NCBI GenBank assembly: GCA_965205385.1
Contig: CBDBGS010000008.1
Coordinates: 1,364,001-1,428,000, forward strand
From: CATOSP01 sp965205385
GTDB lineage: Bacteria > Chloroflexota > Dehalococcoidia > Lucifugimonadales > UBA3495
Length of the DNA: 64,000 nucleotides
Reading direction: 5' to 3'
Part shown: positions 44,017 to 52,303 of the stretch, in pieces
Layout: every line of letters begins with the position of its first letter
How positions within the stretch are numbered: the first letter of the stretch is position 1
Made by a program: the position numbers and the translations under genes
The notes under the pieces: model-generated
The model's database searches: none
The model's input: only the letters and a program-made list of their open reading frames with translations
What the model was told of the DNA's origin: nothing

Positions 44017-45234
44017 ATGTCTTACGTGGCGGACCTGCATGTGCATTCCCGGTTTGCTTATGCGTGCAGCAAGAAGCTCACGTTGGAGGGACTGGCCGAG
44101 TGGGCTAATCTGAAGGGCATCGACGTACTGGCCAGCGGCGATTTTACCCATCCGGTGTGGAACGGCGAGCTTAAGGAGAAGCTGGAAGAGGTCTCGCCGG
44201 GACTCTTTTCCTACCACGATGTGAATTTCGTATTGGGCACCGAGATAAGCTGCGTCTATAAGCAGGATGGCAGGGGTCGAAGGCTTCATTTGCTAGTTTT
44301 TGCCCCGGGATTTGGCGCGGTCGACAGGCTCCGCCGGTCGTTGGCGGATGTGGGCGCGAAGTTGGACGGAGATGGAAGGCCCAGTGTACGACTTTCGGGG
44401 CGGGACTTGACCGCCCTGGTTTTGGATATAAACCCCAGTTGCATGGTTATTCCGGCGCACGTGTGGACACCCTGGTACGGGCTATTCGGCTCCAAGTCGG
44501 GCTTCGACAGCCTGGAGGACTGTTTCCAGGACATGAGCCCTTTCATCCACGCCGTGGAGACCGGTTTATCCAGCGACCCTGAGATGAATTGGCCAGTTAG
44601 TGAGCTGGAGGGCAAGTCCATAGTGTCCTTTTCCGACGCCCACTCTCTGCCGAATCTGGGCCGGGAGTTGACCGTCTTTGGTGGGCAACCCGGCTATCAC
44701 TCACTGGCCCGCGCCCTGGCCAACCAGGATGTGGACTACACGATCGAGTTCTATGCTGAAGAGGGGAAATACCACTACAGCGGGCATCGCAAGTGCGGGG
44801 TCCGCCAATCGCCGGAAGAGACTCTGCAGCAGGGGGGCCGGTGCCCGGTATGCGGTCGTGCGTTGACGCTGGGAGTGCTCCACAGGGTCGAGAGTCTAGC
44901 CGGAGGTAAAGTAGCCGGGTCTGTGGACGGGGACGGTTTTGTCCGGTCCGGTGATCGCCCACCGTTCATCCGCGCCGTGTCTTTGGTTAACATAATCAGC
45001 CAAGCCCTGGGGAAGGGCTCGAACTCTCAAGCCGTCCGGCGAGAGTACCGGCGAATCGTCGGAGAATTGGGGAGCGAGGTCCATGCGCTCATACACGCAG
45101 GCGCCGCTGACCTGGAACTGGCGGGCGGAGAGAGGATTGCCGAAGGTGTGCTACTTGCGCGGTCAGGGAAGGTGCGGGTGGAGCCGGGGTTCGACGGGAA
45201 ATACGGGAAGGTACGAGTCTGGGAGGCAGCATAA
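44017..45234 (+). CDS. PHP-domain protein, endonuclease Q-like
   Basis: 405-residue protein matching the EndoQ family, which in Thermococcales and some bacteria cuts DNA 5' of deaminated or abasic bases. N-terminal PHP domain: DLHVHSRFAYACSKKLTLEG (metal His pair HVHS), GDFTHPVW, LGTEISC, VIPAHVWTPWYGLFGSKSGF (partial), and SFSDAHSLPNLGRE. This is followed by YAEEGKYHYSGHRKCGVRQSPEET and GRCPVCGRALTLGVLHRVE, a zinc-ribbon-like C...CPVC region typical of EndoQ. C-terminal helix-rich part ends the protein. Bacterial members are annotated in many cases as hypothetical or DNA helicase UvrD-related; DNA repair is a reasonable inference. Confidence 0.82.
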   Translation: MSYVADLHVHSRFAYACSKKLTLEGLAEWANLKGIDVLASGDFTHPVWNGELKEKLEEVSPGLFSYHDVNFVLGTEISCVYKQDGRGRRLHLLVFAPGFGAVDRLRRSLADVGAKLDGDGRPSVRLSGRDLTALVLDINPSCMVIPAHVWTPWYGLFGSKSGFDSLEDCFQDMSPFIHAVETGLSSDPEMNWPVSELEGKSIVSFSDAHSLPNLGRELTVFGGQPGYHSLARALANQDVDYTIEFYAEEGKYHYSGHRKCGVRQSPEETLQQGGRCPVCGRALTLGVLHRVESLAGGKVAGSVDGDGFVRSGDRPPFIRAVSLVNIISQALGKGSNSQAVRREYRRIVGELGSEVHALIHAGAADLELAGGERIAEGVLLARSGKVRVEPGFDGKYGKVRVWEAA

Positions 45235-45266
45235 TGGCGCCGTGGCTGTGGCGCGTTTTTTCCTTA

Positions 45267-45275
45267 TGTTACAAT
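45267..45275 (+). promoter_or_regulatory. possible extended -10 box for rimI
   Basis: tgttacaat, 64 bases before the rimI ATG. Confidence 0.35.
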
Positions 45276-45339
45276 TGCCACCGGTGTCCCGGACTGCTCT
45301 ACGAACCGTCCCTCAACGCCGCCCCTAAACGTATGAAAT

Positions 45340-45987
45340 ATGGACTATTTTATTAGGCGTCTACGCACCGAGGACATCATCCAGGTTGTCGAAATCGAGC
45401 GCGAGGCCTTCTCCCCCCTCTGGATCAGCACGCCGTTCAAGCGGGAGCTCAACAACCGGTTTGCCTGTCATCTGGTAGTTTGCCCCCCGGAGGCGGAGGC
45501 GGCGAAACAGCCGGAGGCCGCCCCCCAGGCGGAATCGGACTCGCTATGGTCGCGGGTGAGCCGCAAGGCACGAGGCTTGATACGGCCGTCGCGGAACGAA
45601 TCTCCGGTGGACCATTCCGTAGCGGGTTACGTCAGCGTTTGGTACCAGGGCGACGAGGCCCACATCACGGAGATCGCGGTGCGCGAGGACCTGAGGGGGC
45701 AAGGACTGGGTGAGTTGCTGCTGATCGGGTCCCTGAGGGAGGCGTTGGAGTACGGTTCCGAGGTGATGACTCTGGAAGCCAGGGTGTCGAACTTCATCGC
45801 CCAGAGGCTTTACGAGAAGTACGCCTTCAAGCAAGTGGGAATCCGGAAGGGGTACTATTCCGACAACCGGGAAGACGCTGTGATAATGACCACCAACCCC
45901 ATCCACAGTGACGAGTACCAGGAAAGTTTTTCCCGATTGCAAGAAGCGTATCAAGCCCGGTGGCGGGAAATCTGGATCAAGGTCTGA
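45340..45987 (+). CDS. rimI: ribosomal-protein-alanine N-acetyltransferase-like GNAT protein
   Basis: Probable N-alpha-acetyltransferase. The 215-residue chain has RRLRTEDIIQVVEIEREAFSPLW at the N-terminus (partial: DIIQVVEIEREAF) and the acetyl-CoA loop REDLRGQGLGELLL (about residues 120-133; Q/RxxGxG/A), then LEARVSNFIAQRLYEKYAFKQVGIRKGYY (partial: NFIAQRLYEKYAF), all RimI-like. It is longer than RimI (~150) owing to an insertion of ~40 residues (about 48-90, Ala/Glu then Arg/Lys rich) between the first two strands and a C-terminal extension. Often found near tsaB/tsaD, not here. Confidence 0.85.
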   Translation: MDYFIRRLRTEDIIQVVEIEREAFSPLWISTPFKRELNNRFACHLVVCPPEAEAAKQPEAAPQAESDSLWSRVSRKARGLIRPSRNESPVDHSVAGYVSVWYQGDEAHITEIAVREDLRGQGLGELLLIGSLREALEYGSEVMTLEARVSNFIAQRLYEKYAFKQVGIRKGYYSDNREDAVIMTTNPIHSDEYQESFSRLQEAYQARWREIWIKV

Positions 45988-46053
45988 TCCACGGAGCTTG
46001 AATTCCCGGAATTGGCTCCCAGGTTGCGAAACGGGTACGCCTGGCGCACGATG

Positions 46054-46082
46054 TTGACCATCGGTAACGCCGTTGGTAAAAT
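46054..46082 (+). promoter_or_regulatory. predicted sigma-70-type promoter of the coaE operon
   Basis: ttgacc (46054-46059), 17-base spacer, taaaat (46077-46082), about 88 bases before coaE. The best-matching promoter in the window. Confidence 0.65.
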
Positions 46083-46169
46083 GGCTCAGTCGCGGGGCCC
46101 CAAGGCCGTGCGTGAGGGGCATGGGCAACTCAGCGTTCCCCGATAGAACGGCTTGGAGGGCCTAGGTTC

Positions 46170-46781
46170 ATGTTGGTCATCGGGCTGACAGGCGGAATCG
46201 GCACGGGCAAGAGCGAGGTTGCGCGCCTGTTGGAGTCCCTGGGCGCCGAGCCGATCAACGCCGACCAGATCGGTCACGAAGCCTACACCCCCCAATCCGA
46301 GACCTGGAGCCTGGTGGTCGACGCCTTCGGTGAGGTCATCCTCCAGGAAAGCGGCGAAATCGACCGGCGGGCGCTGGGTGCCATAGTATTCTCCGATCCT
46401 GAGGAGATGGCCAAGCTCAACGGCATTATGCACCCGCGTATGGCGGACATGGTGACCGGGCGGATCAACTCCTTGAGGGATGAAGGCGTTCAGGTCGTGG
46501 TCGTTGAAGCGGCGGTGCTTTTCGAGGCTGGATGGGAGACCCTGGTCGACGAAGTTTGGTCCACCGACTCCCCGGTCGAGGCGGTTGTCGAGAGGTTGCA
46601 AGCGGCCCGCGGCATTGGCCCCGAAGAGGCCCGAAAGCGGATCGGCTCGCAGATGGACCGCCAGGAACGGCTGGGCCGGTCCGATGTGGTCGTAGACAAC
46701 TCCGGGGATGTCGCCCAGTTGGAATGCACGGTCCGCGAACTGTGGGAGTCGAGAGTAAACGGAAGGACAGAGAGCAAGTAA
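46170..46781 (+). CDS. coaE: dephospho-CoA kinase
   Basis: Last step of coenzyme A synthesis. The 203-residue protein has a P-loop GLTGGIGTGKSEVA (residues 5-18), INADQIGHEAY with the catalytic Asp, and HPRMADMV; later VVEAAVLFEAGW and IGSQMDRQERLGRSDVVVDN are also typical. The TAA overlaps the ATG of the next gene by one base, so it is translationally coupled to an AAA ATPase. With a Nudix protein of the CoA-pyrophosphatase type two genes on, this unit links CoA synthesis and CoA breakdown. Confidence 0.94.
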   Translation: MLVIGLTGGIGTGKSEVARLLESLGAEPINADQIGHEAYTPQSETWSLVVDAFGEVILQESGEIDRRALGAIVFSDPEEMAKLNGIMHPRMADMVTGRINSLRDEGVQVVVVEAAVLFEAGWETLVDEVWSTDSPVEAVVERLQAARGIGPEEARKRIGSQMDRQERLGRSDVVVDNSGDVAQLECTVRELWESRVNGRTESK

Positions 46782-47692
46782 TGCTAGAAACGGATACGCC
46801 AGGGTACAAAGAGTACGCGATCGAGGAATTCCTTGTCCGCAGTGAGCCTTATTATCGATCCATTGGGGACGAGGAAAACCTCTTCACCGCAGCTTACCGC
46901 CAACACATTCCGGTGCTATTGAAGGGTCCCACGGGCTGCGGCAAGACTCGCTTCGTCGAGTACATGGCCTGGAAGCTTGGTAGGACCCTGACGGTACTCC
47001 GGGAGGGCCAGGGCCCACAGGGAGCCGAGAGGCAGGAGATCAGGGAAGGCGAGGTCCGGGTACCCCTGGTGACCATCGCCTGCCACGAGGACCTAACCGC
47101 CAGCGACCTGGTGGGGAGGTACTTACTGGACGCCGAGGGAACCCGCTGGATCGATGGGCCGATGACTCGCGCGGTCAAGAACGGCGCAATCCTGTATCTG
47201 GACGAGGTCGTGGAAGCCCGGAAGGATACCACCGTGCTGATTCACCCCCTTACAGACCACCGTAGGATCCTCCCAGTCGAGAAGACGGGCTCCATCATCG
47301 AGGCGGACGACCGGTTCCTGTTGTGCATTTCCTACAACCCGGGCTACCAGAGCGCGTTGAAGGACCTGAAGCACAGCACCAGGCAGCGGTTCATCTCCAT
47401 CGAGTTCTACTATCCCCCACGGGAGATCGAGAGAGAGATTGTGGCCCGAGAAAGCGGGTGCGACGACGAAACCGCCGACTCGCTGGCCAAGCTGGGCGAG
47501 AAGATCCGCAACCTGCAGGATCACGGCCTTCAAGAGGGCGCGAGCACCCGTTTGTTGATCTACGCCGGGCGGTTGATATCCGAAGGGATCTCGGCCCGCC
47601 GCGCGTGCCAGGTGGCTATAGTCTGGACCCTGACCGACGAACCGGAACTGCAACGCAGTATCGAAGAAGTGGTCTCCTCTATCTTCGAATAG
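46781..47692 (+). CDS. AAA+ ATPase of the CbbQ/NorQ/GvpN (MoxR) group
   Basis: 303-residue ATPase, start ATG 46781 overlapping the coaE stop (longer upstream frame rejected). Walker A GPTGCGKTRFVEYMA (about residues 47-61), Walker B AILYLDEVVEARKDT (about 143-157), sensor region SYNPGYQSALKDLKHSTRQRFISI (partial: SYNPGYQSALKDL), and VTIACHEDLTASDLVGRYLL after Walker A are CbbQ/NorQ signatures. Family members partner with large VWA proteins (CbbO, NorD) to remodel a metalloenzyme or Rubisco. The VWA partner is two genes downstream. No Rubisco or nitric oxide reductase gene is in the window, so the client is unknown. Confidence 0.9.
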   Translation: MLETDTPGYKEYAIEEFLVRSEPYYRSIGDEENLFTAAYRQHIPVLLKGPTGCGKTRFVEYMAWKLGRTLTVLREGQGPQGAERQEIREGEVRVPLVTIACHEDLTASDLVGRYLLDAEGTRWIDGPMTRAVKNGAILYLDEVVEARKDTTVLIHPLTDHRRILPVEKTGSIIEADDRFLLCISYNPGYQSALKDLKHSTRQRFISIEFYYPPREIEREIVARESGCDDETADSLAKLGEKIRNLQDHGLQEGASTRLLIYAGRLISEGISARRACQVAIVWTLTDEPELQRSIEEVVSSIFE

Positions 47693-47700
47693 CGGTAGAG

Positions 47701-48288
47701 ATGGCCTCTTCCCCACTGGAAATGGTCCGTGACGCACTCGCCCACCGCCACAAACTGGAGGTGGGCGATCCCACTCTGAGGCCCGCCGCCGTCTGCTTGC
47801 TCCTCTATCCCAAGGACGGGGAATATTGTATTCTCCTTAACAAACGCTCCGAACACGTTGAACACCACAAGGGCGAGATATCTCTCCCCGGCGGAGCGAG
47901 GGACAAAGAGGACAAGGACTCCCTGGATACGGCGCTCCGGGAGACCGAAGAGGAGATGGGAATCCGGCGGTCCGACGTTACAGTGCTTGGCGAGTTGGAT
48001 GAGGTGGCGACCAGAAGCCGCTTCAAGATGCAGGTGTACGTGGGCACGATCCCGTACCCTTACGACTTTACCCCAAGCGATATGGAGATCGCCGAGGTAC
48101 TCGAAGTCCCGATTAACGCCCTCATGGACCCGTCCAACCTTCGGGTGGAGACCCGGTGGGAGGATGGGCTGACCGTTTCCACCAACTCCTACGCCTATGA
48201 CGGCCACCTGGTATACGGGGCCACAGCCAGGGTCCTCCAGGACTTCCTGGGGTTATTGGACGAAGGGACCAAGAAGGAGGAACACTGA
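47701..48288 (+). CDS. Nudix hydrolase, CoA pyrophosphatase type
   Basis: 195-residue protein beginning ATG 47701 (the open frame reaches back to 47323 inside the preceding gene and is not used). It has the UPF0035/CoA-pyrophosphatase motif ILLNKRSEHVEHHKGEISLP and a Nudix box GGARDKEDKDSLDTALRETE-EEMGI (about residues 71-95), consistent with cleavage of CoA or acyl-CoA to 3',5'-ADP and 4'-phosphopantetheine derivatives. Located between the AAA ATPase and the VWA gene; the next start is only 1 base after its stop. Unusual as an insertion between partners that are normally adjacent. Confidence 0.88.
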   Translation: MASSPLEMVRDALAHRHKLEVGDPTLRPAAVCLLLYPKDGEYCILLNKRSEHVEHHKGEISLPGGARDKEDKDSLDTALRETEEEMGIRRSDVTVLGELDEVATRSRFKMQVYVGTIPYPYDFTPSDMEIAEVLEVPINALMDPSNLRVETRWEDGLTVSTNSYAYDGHLVYGATARVLQDFLGLLDEGTKKEEH

Positions 48289-48289
48289 T

Positions 48290-51200
48290 TTGAGCACGCC
48301 GCCGCTACTGGATATTGAGACGGAGCTAGCCAAACTCCCCCCCGCGGTCCTGGAAGCGTACCGTGAGGCCTCGGAGGCGATAAGCACGGCCTTCGGAGAA
48401 GAGGAGCTGGCCCTCTGGGCCAAGGAAGGGGTCTCCATCGGGACCCAGACCGTGAGGTCATGGGAATCGGCAGTGGAGTATTACCGCGTAGGGCCGCAGG
48501 TGGCCCGTTTCCTCTCTTTTCCTTCGTTCATGCAGTGGGCACGCTGCGGGACCTATCTGGCCCAGGACTCGCCCACCCTGGCGGTGGCGTTTTTCAAGGC
48601 GAGTTCAACCATAGTGCCCAATCTGCGGCCCCAGTATATTCCCCGGTGGGCGGGACTTGGACGCAGCCTATACAAGGGAACGTGGAAGTCCAGCACGCTG
48701 GCGGCCAAGTTCTTTGAAGTGAGCCCGGACCTGGTGCGGAACCTGCCGTTCTGGGATGTGGAGGTCTTCGCTTCGCTGATTGAAGCCCTTTCCTACAAGT
48801 CCTACGACGTTGCGGGCGAGTGCCTAGTCCTGGGACGGGACGTTCTACCGGCGATGGGCCGGGAGCGAGAGGCGTTCCTTTCCATGTCCCGGGCCCTGAT
48901 CGACGGGAGTTGGCGCGAAGTCAAGACCTGCCTGGAGTTGGTGCCTCGGGCATTGCAGCAGGTGGACGACAGCCAGACCGGACGCTTCCTAAAATTGGGT
49001 GAACGGCTCGCCAAGGTGGGGCTACGGGACACTTCCCGCTTCCTGGCCGACGGCACGCAGGCCCTCAGCAAGGTACCGCAGGGTTCCCAGGGGTACATCC
49101 TAGACCTGTGCGAGACCCTGCTGGCAACGTCCCCGGAGTCGGTCCCGTTCTTCCTGAAGAGCCTGAACGACGTCCTGGGGCGCATCACGATCAACCAACT
49201 TGACACGTGGTTCCGGCACGGTCTGGAACTGTTGAAGGAAAACCCGGAAAGCGGGATCGCCTTCTTTAAGGTCGAGTCCAACACGGCCGTATCCATGCTC
49301 GACACTCTTTCCTCCAGTCTGGAGCTGGAGCGGGTGAAGGGTATCATCCGCCTCTATTGCAGCGCTCTTTCCGGAACGTCGATCGAGGTGCTGGACACCC
49401 AGGAGTTGGTCCGCAAGAACATCGGTTGGATCGACGAAGACTCGGCCTCCACCGACGGCACCAAGGTGTTCCTGCCCCCGGTGGTGGACCATTATGCCAA
49501 CAAGCAGGACAACTTCTCGTGGTTCAAGGTGGTCTCAACGCACCAGGTGGGGCATCTGGAGTTTGGCAGTTTCGCCTTTGCTTTTCAGAAGCCTTCCGGG
49601 CTATTTGAAGACCGCCGGTTCCAGTTGGAGGAGGAGTATCTAGCCCGGCGCAGCGCTCCTATGCTGGCCGATCCGGACGAGATCGAGCCGGGGACGGGCC
49701 AGGCGCTTACAGACATCGGCAGGTTCCTGAACCTCTTCGAAAACCGGCACCTGGCGTTCGACATCTTCACGGTCCTCGAGGACTGCCGGCTGGACTACCG
49801 GATCAACGTGGAATATCCGGGAATCCGCCGCCCGGCCAAGCGAGTCCAGGAAGAGGCGCTGGCGAACCGGCCCAACATCGTGGAGATGGGGCTTCAGGAA
49901 GCCATGGTAGAGTTGTTGATCCACATGAGCCTGGAGCAGTTCACCGATCTGCCGGTGCCGGTTGAGTACGAAGACGCCGCCGTGATACTGGCACAAATCC
50001 TCCACGAGTTGCGCAACTCCGAGGCCGAAGTGGAGGACACCTCAGAAGCGACGCTACGCGCCTACGAGATCATCTCGCGGATACGCAACGAGACCGAGAC
50101 CGAAGACCAATTTGAGCCCCAGGACCTGGAGGAGCCGGGCGACTTCTCCGAGGATGAGTACCAAGAGCTGTTGGACCGGTTGCAGGCTGCGATGGAAGCC
50201 TCCGGAGATGGCGGGGAGGGCGACTCGTACGATTCCCCCGAGCCGGTGGACTACCGGGGAGACTTCAAGCCGGAGATGGTCCAACTCCTGACGATGCTAC
50301 AGTCGGACCAGGGCCAGGATGGCGAGGGCCAGCCCATATCCAAGGAGATGCTGGAGCAGATGCTCCAGGAGAGTGCCGAACTGGAACTCGACGCGGAGCA
50401 GGGCGACATAAACAACAGCATGAGCATGTTTGCCCAGAACCTGATGAAGGAGGCGGGCACGCCTCCGCCCAATTCCCAGCCAGGCCAGGGCTACGGCCCG
50501 CTAATGCACGACGACGACCAGGGCGGGGAGCTGGAAGCCCGAGAGCCCAAGACCTACGCCTACGACGAGTGGGACTTCCGGGCGGGGGATTACAAGCCCC
50601 GTTGGTGCATCGTCAAAGAGAAGAACGTCGAGGAAGGCGACCTCGGTTTCTACAACGACGCTCTCAGGAACTACATGTCCCTGTCCAACCACATCAAGCG
50701 GCAGTTCGAGTTGATCATGCCGGAGAGCTTCCGCAAGATTTACCGGCTGGTGGACGGGGAGGATATCGACTTGAACGCGGCCCTGGAGGCCTGGGCCGAC
50801 TTGCGGATGAAGGTCCCGCCGGACGATAAGATTTATTGGCGCCGAAACCGGGCCAGGCGTGACGTGGCGGTGGTGTTCCTGCTGGACATGAGCGCGTCCA
50901 CTGCCGAGGCTATCGACGAAGGCCGCCAGGTGGTCGACGACCGGGACGCTCCCGACGACCCCGTAGAGTACATGGTCTGGCTGCGCCGCCGCCGGGAAGG
51001 GCTGGTGCGCCGCAATTACAAGCGGATCATCGACTTGGAGAAGGAGAGCACGTCGCTGCTGATCCAAGCCCTTGAGGCTATTGGAGACACCTACGGCATT
51101 TACGGCTTCTCCGGATACGGGCGGGAGAACGTTGAGTTCTACGTAATCAAGGACATCGGCGAGGGCTTCGGAGACAAGATCAAGAGGCGCATCGACAAGA

Positions 51201-51547
51201 TCACGCCGCTGCACGCGACCCGCATGGGCGCGGCCATCCGCCACGCGATAACCAAGCTCGAGAACCAGGACGCGCAGACGAAAATCCTGTTCCTTATCAG
51301 CGATGGCCGGCCACAGGACCGGGGGTACAGCCGTGAGGGCGTGGAAAAGGAGTACGCAGTCCACGATACCCACATGGCTCTGCTGGAGGCCAAGCGGAAG
51401 GACATCACGCCGTTCTGTCTGACGGTGGACAAAGCGGGTCACGACTATCTCAAGAGCATGTGCGGCGACATGGGTTACGAGGTCCTTGGAGAGATCTGGG
51501 CGCTTCCCGAGCGTCTACCAATGCTCTACCGCAAGTTGACGATTTAA
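48290..51547 (+). CDS. giant VWA-domain protein (NorD/CbbO-like)
   Basis: 1085-residue cytosolic protein, start TTG 48290 with aagaaggagga at 48271-48281; upstream frame not family-like. The N-terminal ~380 residues are helical with several similar blocks (e.g. SPDLVRNLPFW, KENPESGIAFFKVES), followed by HQVGHLEFGSF (about 425), FDIFTVLEDCRLDYRIN (about 498), an acidic middle part (about 560-760), and a C-terminal VWA domain (about 855-1080) with MIDAS DMSAS near residue 866 and TDGR-like LISDGRPQDRGY. The order and ExxR-type EDxRxD element match NorD/CbbO. HQVGH replaces HExxH, so no protease activity is claimed. Ends before a strong terminator. Confidence 0.88.
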   Translation: MSTPPLLDIETELAKLPPAVLEAYREASEAISTAFGEEELALWAKEGVSIGTQTVRSWESAVEYYRVGPQVARFLSFPSFMQWARCGTYLAQDSPTLAVAFFKASSTIVPNLRPQYIPRWAGLGRSLYKGTWKSSTLAAKFFEVSPDLVRNLPFWDVEVFASLIEALSYKSYDVAGECLVLGRDVLPAMGREREAFLSMSRALIDGSWREVKTCLELVPRALQQVDDSQTGRFLKLGERLAKVGLRDTSRFLADGTQALSKVPQGSQGYILDLCETLLATSPESVPFFLKSLNDVLGRITINQLDTWFRHGLELLKENPESGIAFFKVESNTAVSMLDTLSSSLELERVKGIIRLYCSALSGTSIEVLDTQELVRKNIGWIDEDSASTDGTKVFLPPVVDHYANKQDNFSWFKVVSTHQVGHLEFGSFAFAFQKPSGLFEDRRFQLEEEYLARRSAPMLADPDEIEPGTGQALTDIGRFLNLFENRHLAFDIFTVLEDCRLDYRINVEYPGIRRPAKRVQEEALANRPNIVEMGLQEAMVELLIHMSLEQFTDLPVPVEYEDAAVILAQILHELRNSEAEVEDTSEATLRAYEIISRIRNETETEDQFEPQDLEEPGDFSEDEYQELLDRLQAAMEASGDGGEGDSYDSPEPVDYRGDFKPEMVQLLTMLQSDQGQDGEGQPISKEMLEQMLQESAELELDAEQGDINNSMSMFAQNLMKEAGTPPPNSQPGQGYGPLMHDDDQGGELEAREPKTYAYDEWDFRAGDYKPRWCIVKEKNVEEGDLGFYNDALRNYMSLSNHIKRQFELIMPESFRKIYRLVDGEDIDLNAALEAWADLRMKVPPDDKIYWRRNRARRDVAVVFLLDMSASTAEAIDEGRQVVDDRDAPDDPVEYMVWLRRRREGLVRRNYKRIIDLEKESTSLLIQALEAIGDTYGIYGFSGYGRENVEFYVIKDIGEGFGDKIKRRIDKITPLHATRMGAAIRHAITKLENQDAQTKILFLISDGRPQDRGYSREGVEKEYAVHDTHMALLEAKRKDITPFCLTVDKAGHDYLKSMCGDMGYEVLGEIWALPERLPMLYRKLTI

Positions 51548-51591
51548 GGATATGCGGGCGCTGCCCGCTGCGGCCAACGGTCGGTACAGGA

Positions 51592-51626
51592 CCGGGGAGG
51601 CGGAGTTTCCGCCTCCCCGGTTTTTT
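51592..51626 (+). terminator. strong Rho-independent terminator of the coaE-VWA unit
   Basis: Arms ccggggaggcgg (51592-51603) and ccgcctccccgg (51609-51620), 5-base loop, then six T (51621-51626). Confidence 0.93.
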
Positions 51627-51736
51627 GTTGGCCGTGGGTGTGGGTCCTTCGACTTCGCTGCGCTACGGTCAGGATGAACGGGACCTTCGACTTTGCTGCG
51701 CTGAGGTCAGGATGAGCGGGTGGGGAACGTGGGCGA

Positions 51737-52003
51737 TTATTCCGAGGGTTCTTGGGATTCGAAGTGTTTGCGGGGGTTTTGGACCATTATTTTGTCGATG
51801 GTGGACTCTGGGACTCCGAGTTCTTGGAGTCTGGGTATGAAGGCCCGGCTCAGCCAGAGGTAGCCGTCGGGGTTGCCTTCACGCCCGGGGGAACCCATGG
51901 TGCTGATTCTGGATAGGACGACGTTCCAGTCGTGCGACATCATGAGATTGGCCGCGAGACCTTCGTCGAGGAGGCCCTTCAGGTAGTCGACGCGTTGTTC
52001 CCA
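51737..52003 (-). pseudogene. 3' fragment of a phosphotriesterase-family gene
   Basis: The last ~88 codons of a gene nearly identical to 53512-54468: DEGLAANLMMSHDWNVVLSR and later STIDKIMVQNPRKHFES are shared. Homology breaks abruptly at 52003 (counterpart 53775), where unrelated sequence starts, so the 5' two thirds are missing. Small differences (GREGNPD vs RREGNPD, ELGVPE vs KLGIPE) show that the copies have diverged. Confidence 0.88.
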
Positions 52004-52303
52004 ATGGCGGTCGGTATCAGGATGACATTTGTATAAACCAGGGGATATGGCAATGTCACGAGATCAAGTTTTGAGGATGGGATGGTAGCGGGTGGTTCAT
52101 CCCCTACACTGCAGGTCCTGGTCCGTCGCGGGTTACCGGCACACCTGGCCTAGACTTCCACACCTACGTTCGCACCGTCGATCTGGCCATTGGCGGATGG
52201 GTATACTCCAAACTGCGTTACAAAGCAAAGAACTGGTGCCTTGACTTCAAAATTCAGTTCACAGGGCTGTACAATCGGCATTACCTAGAGTTGAGCTAGG
52301 AAG
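52004..52303. other. intergenic sequence upstream of the secreted repeat protein
   Basis: No supported gene in about 300 bases. A tgtacaat -10-like stretch at about 52269-52276 and an aggaagg-type ribosome site (52298-52304 region) precede the next gene. The junction at 52003 is where the phosphotriesterase fragment stops. Confidence 0.5.
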
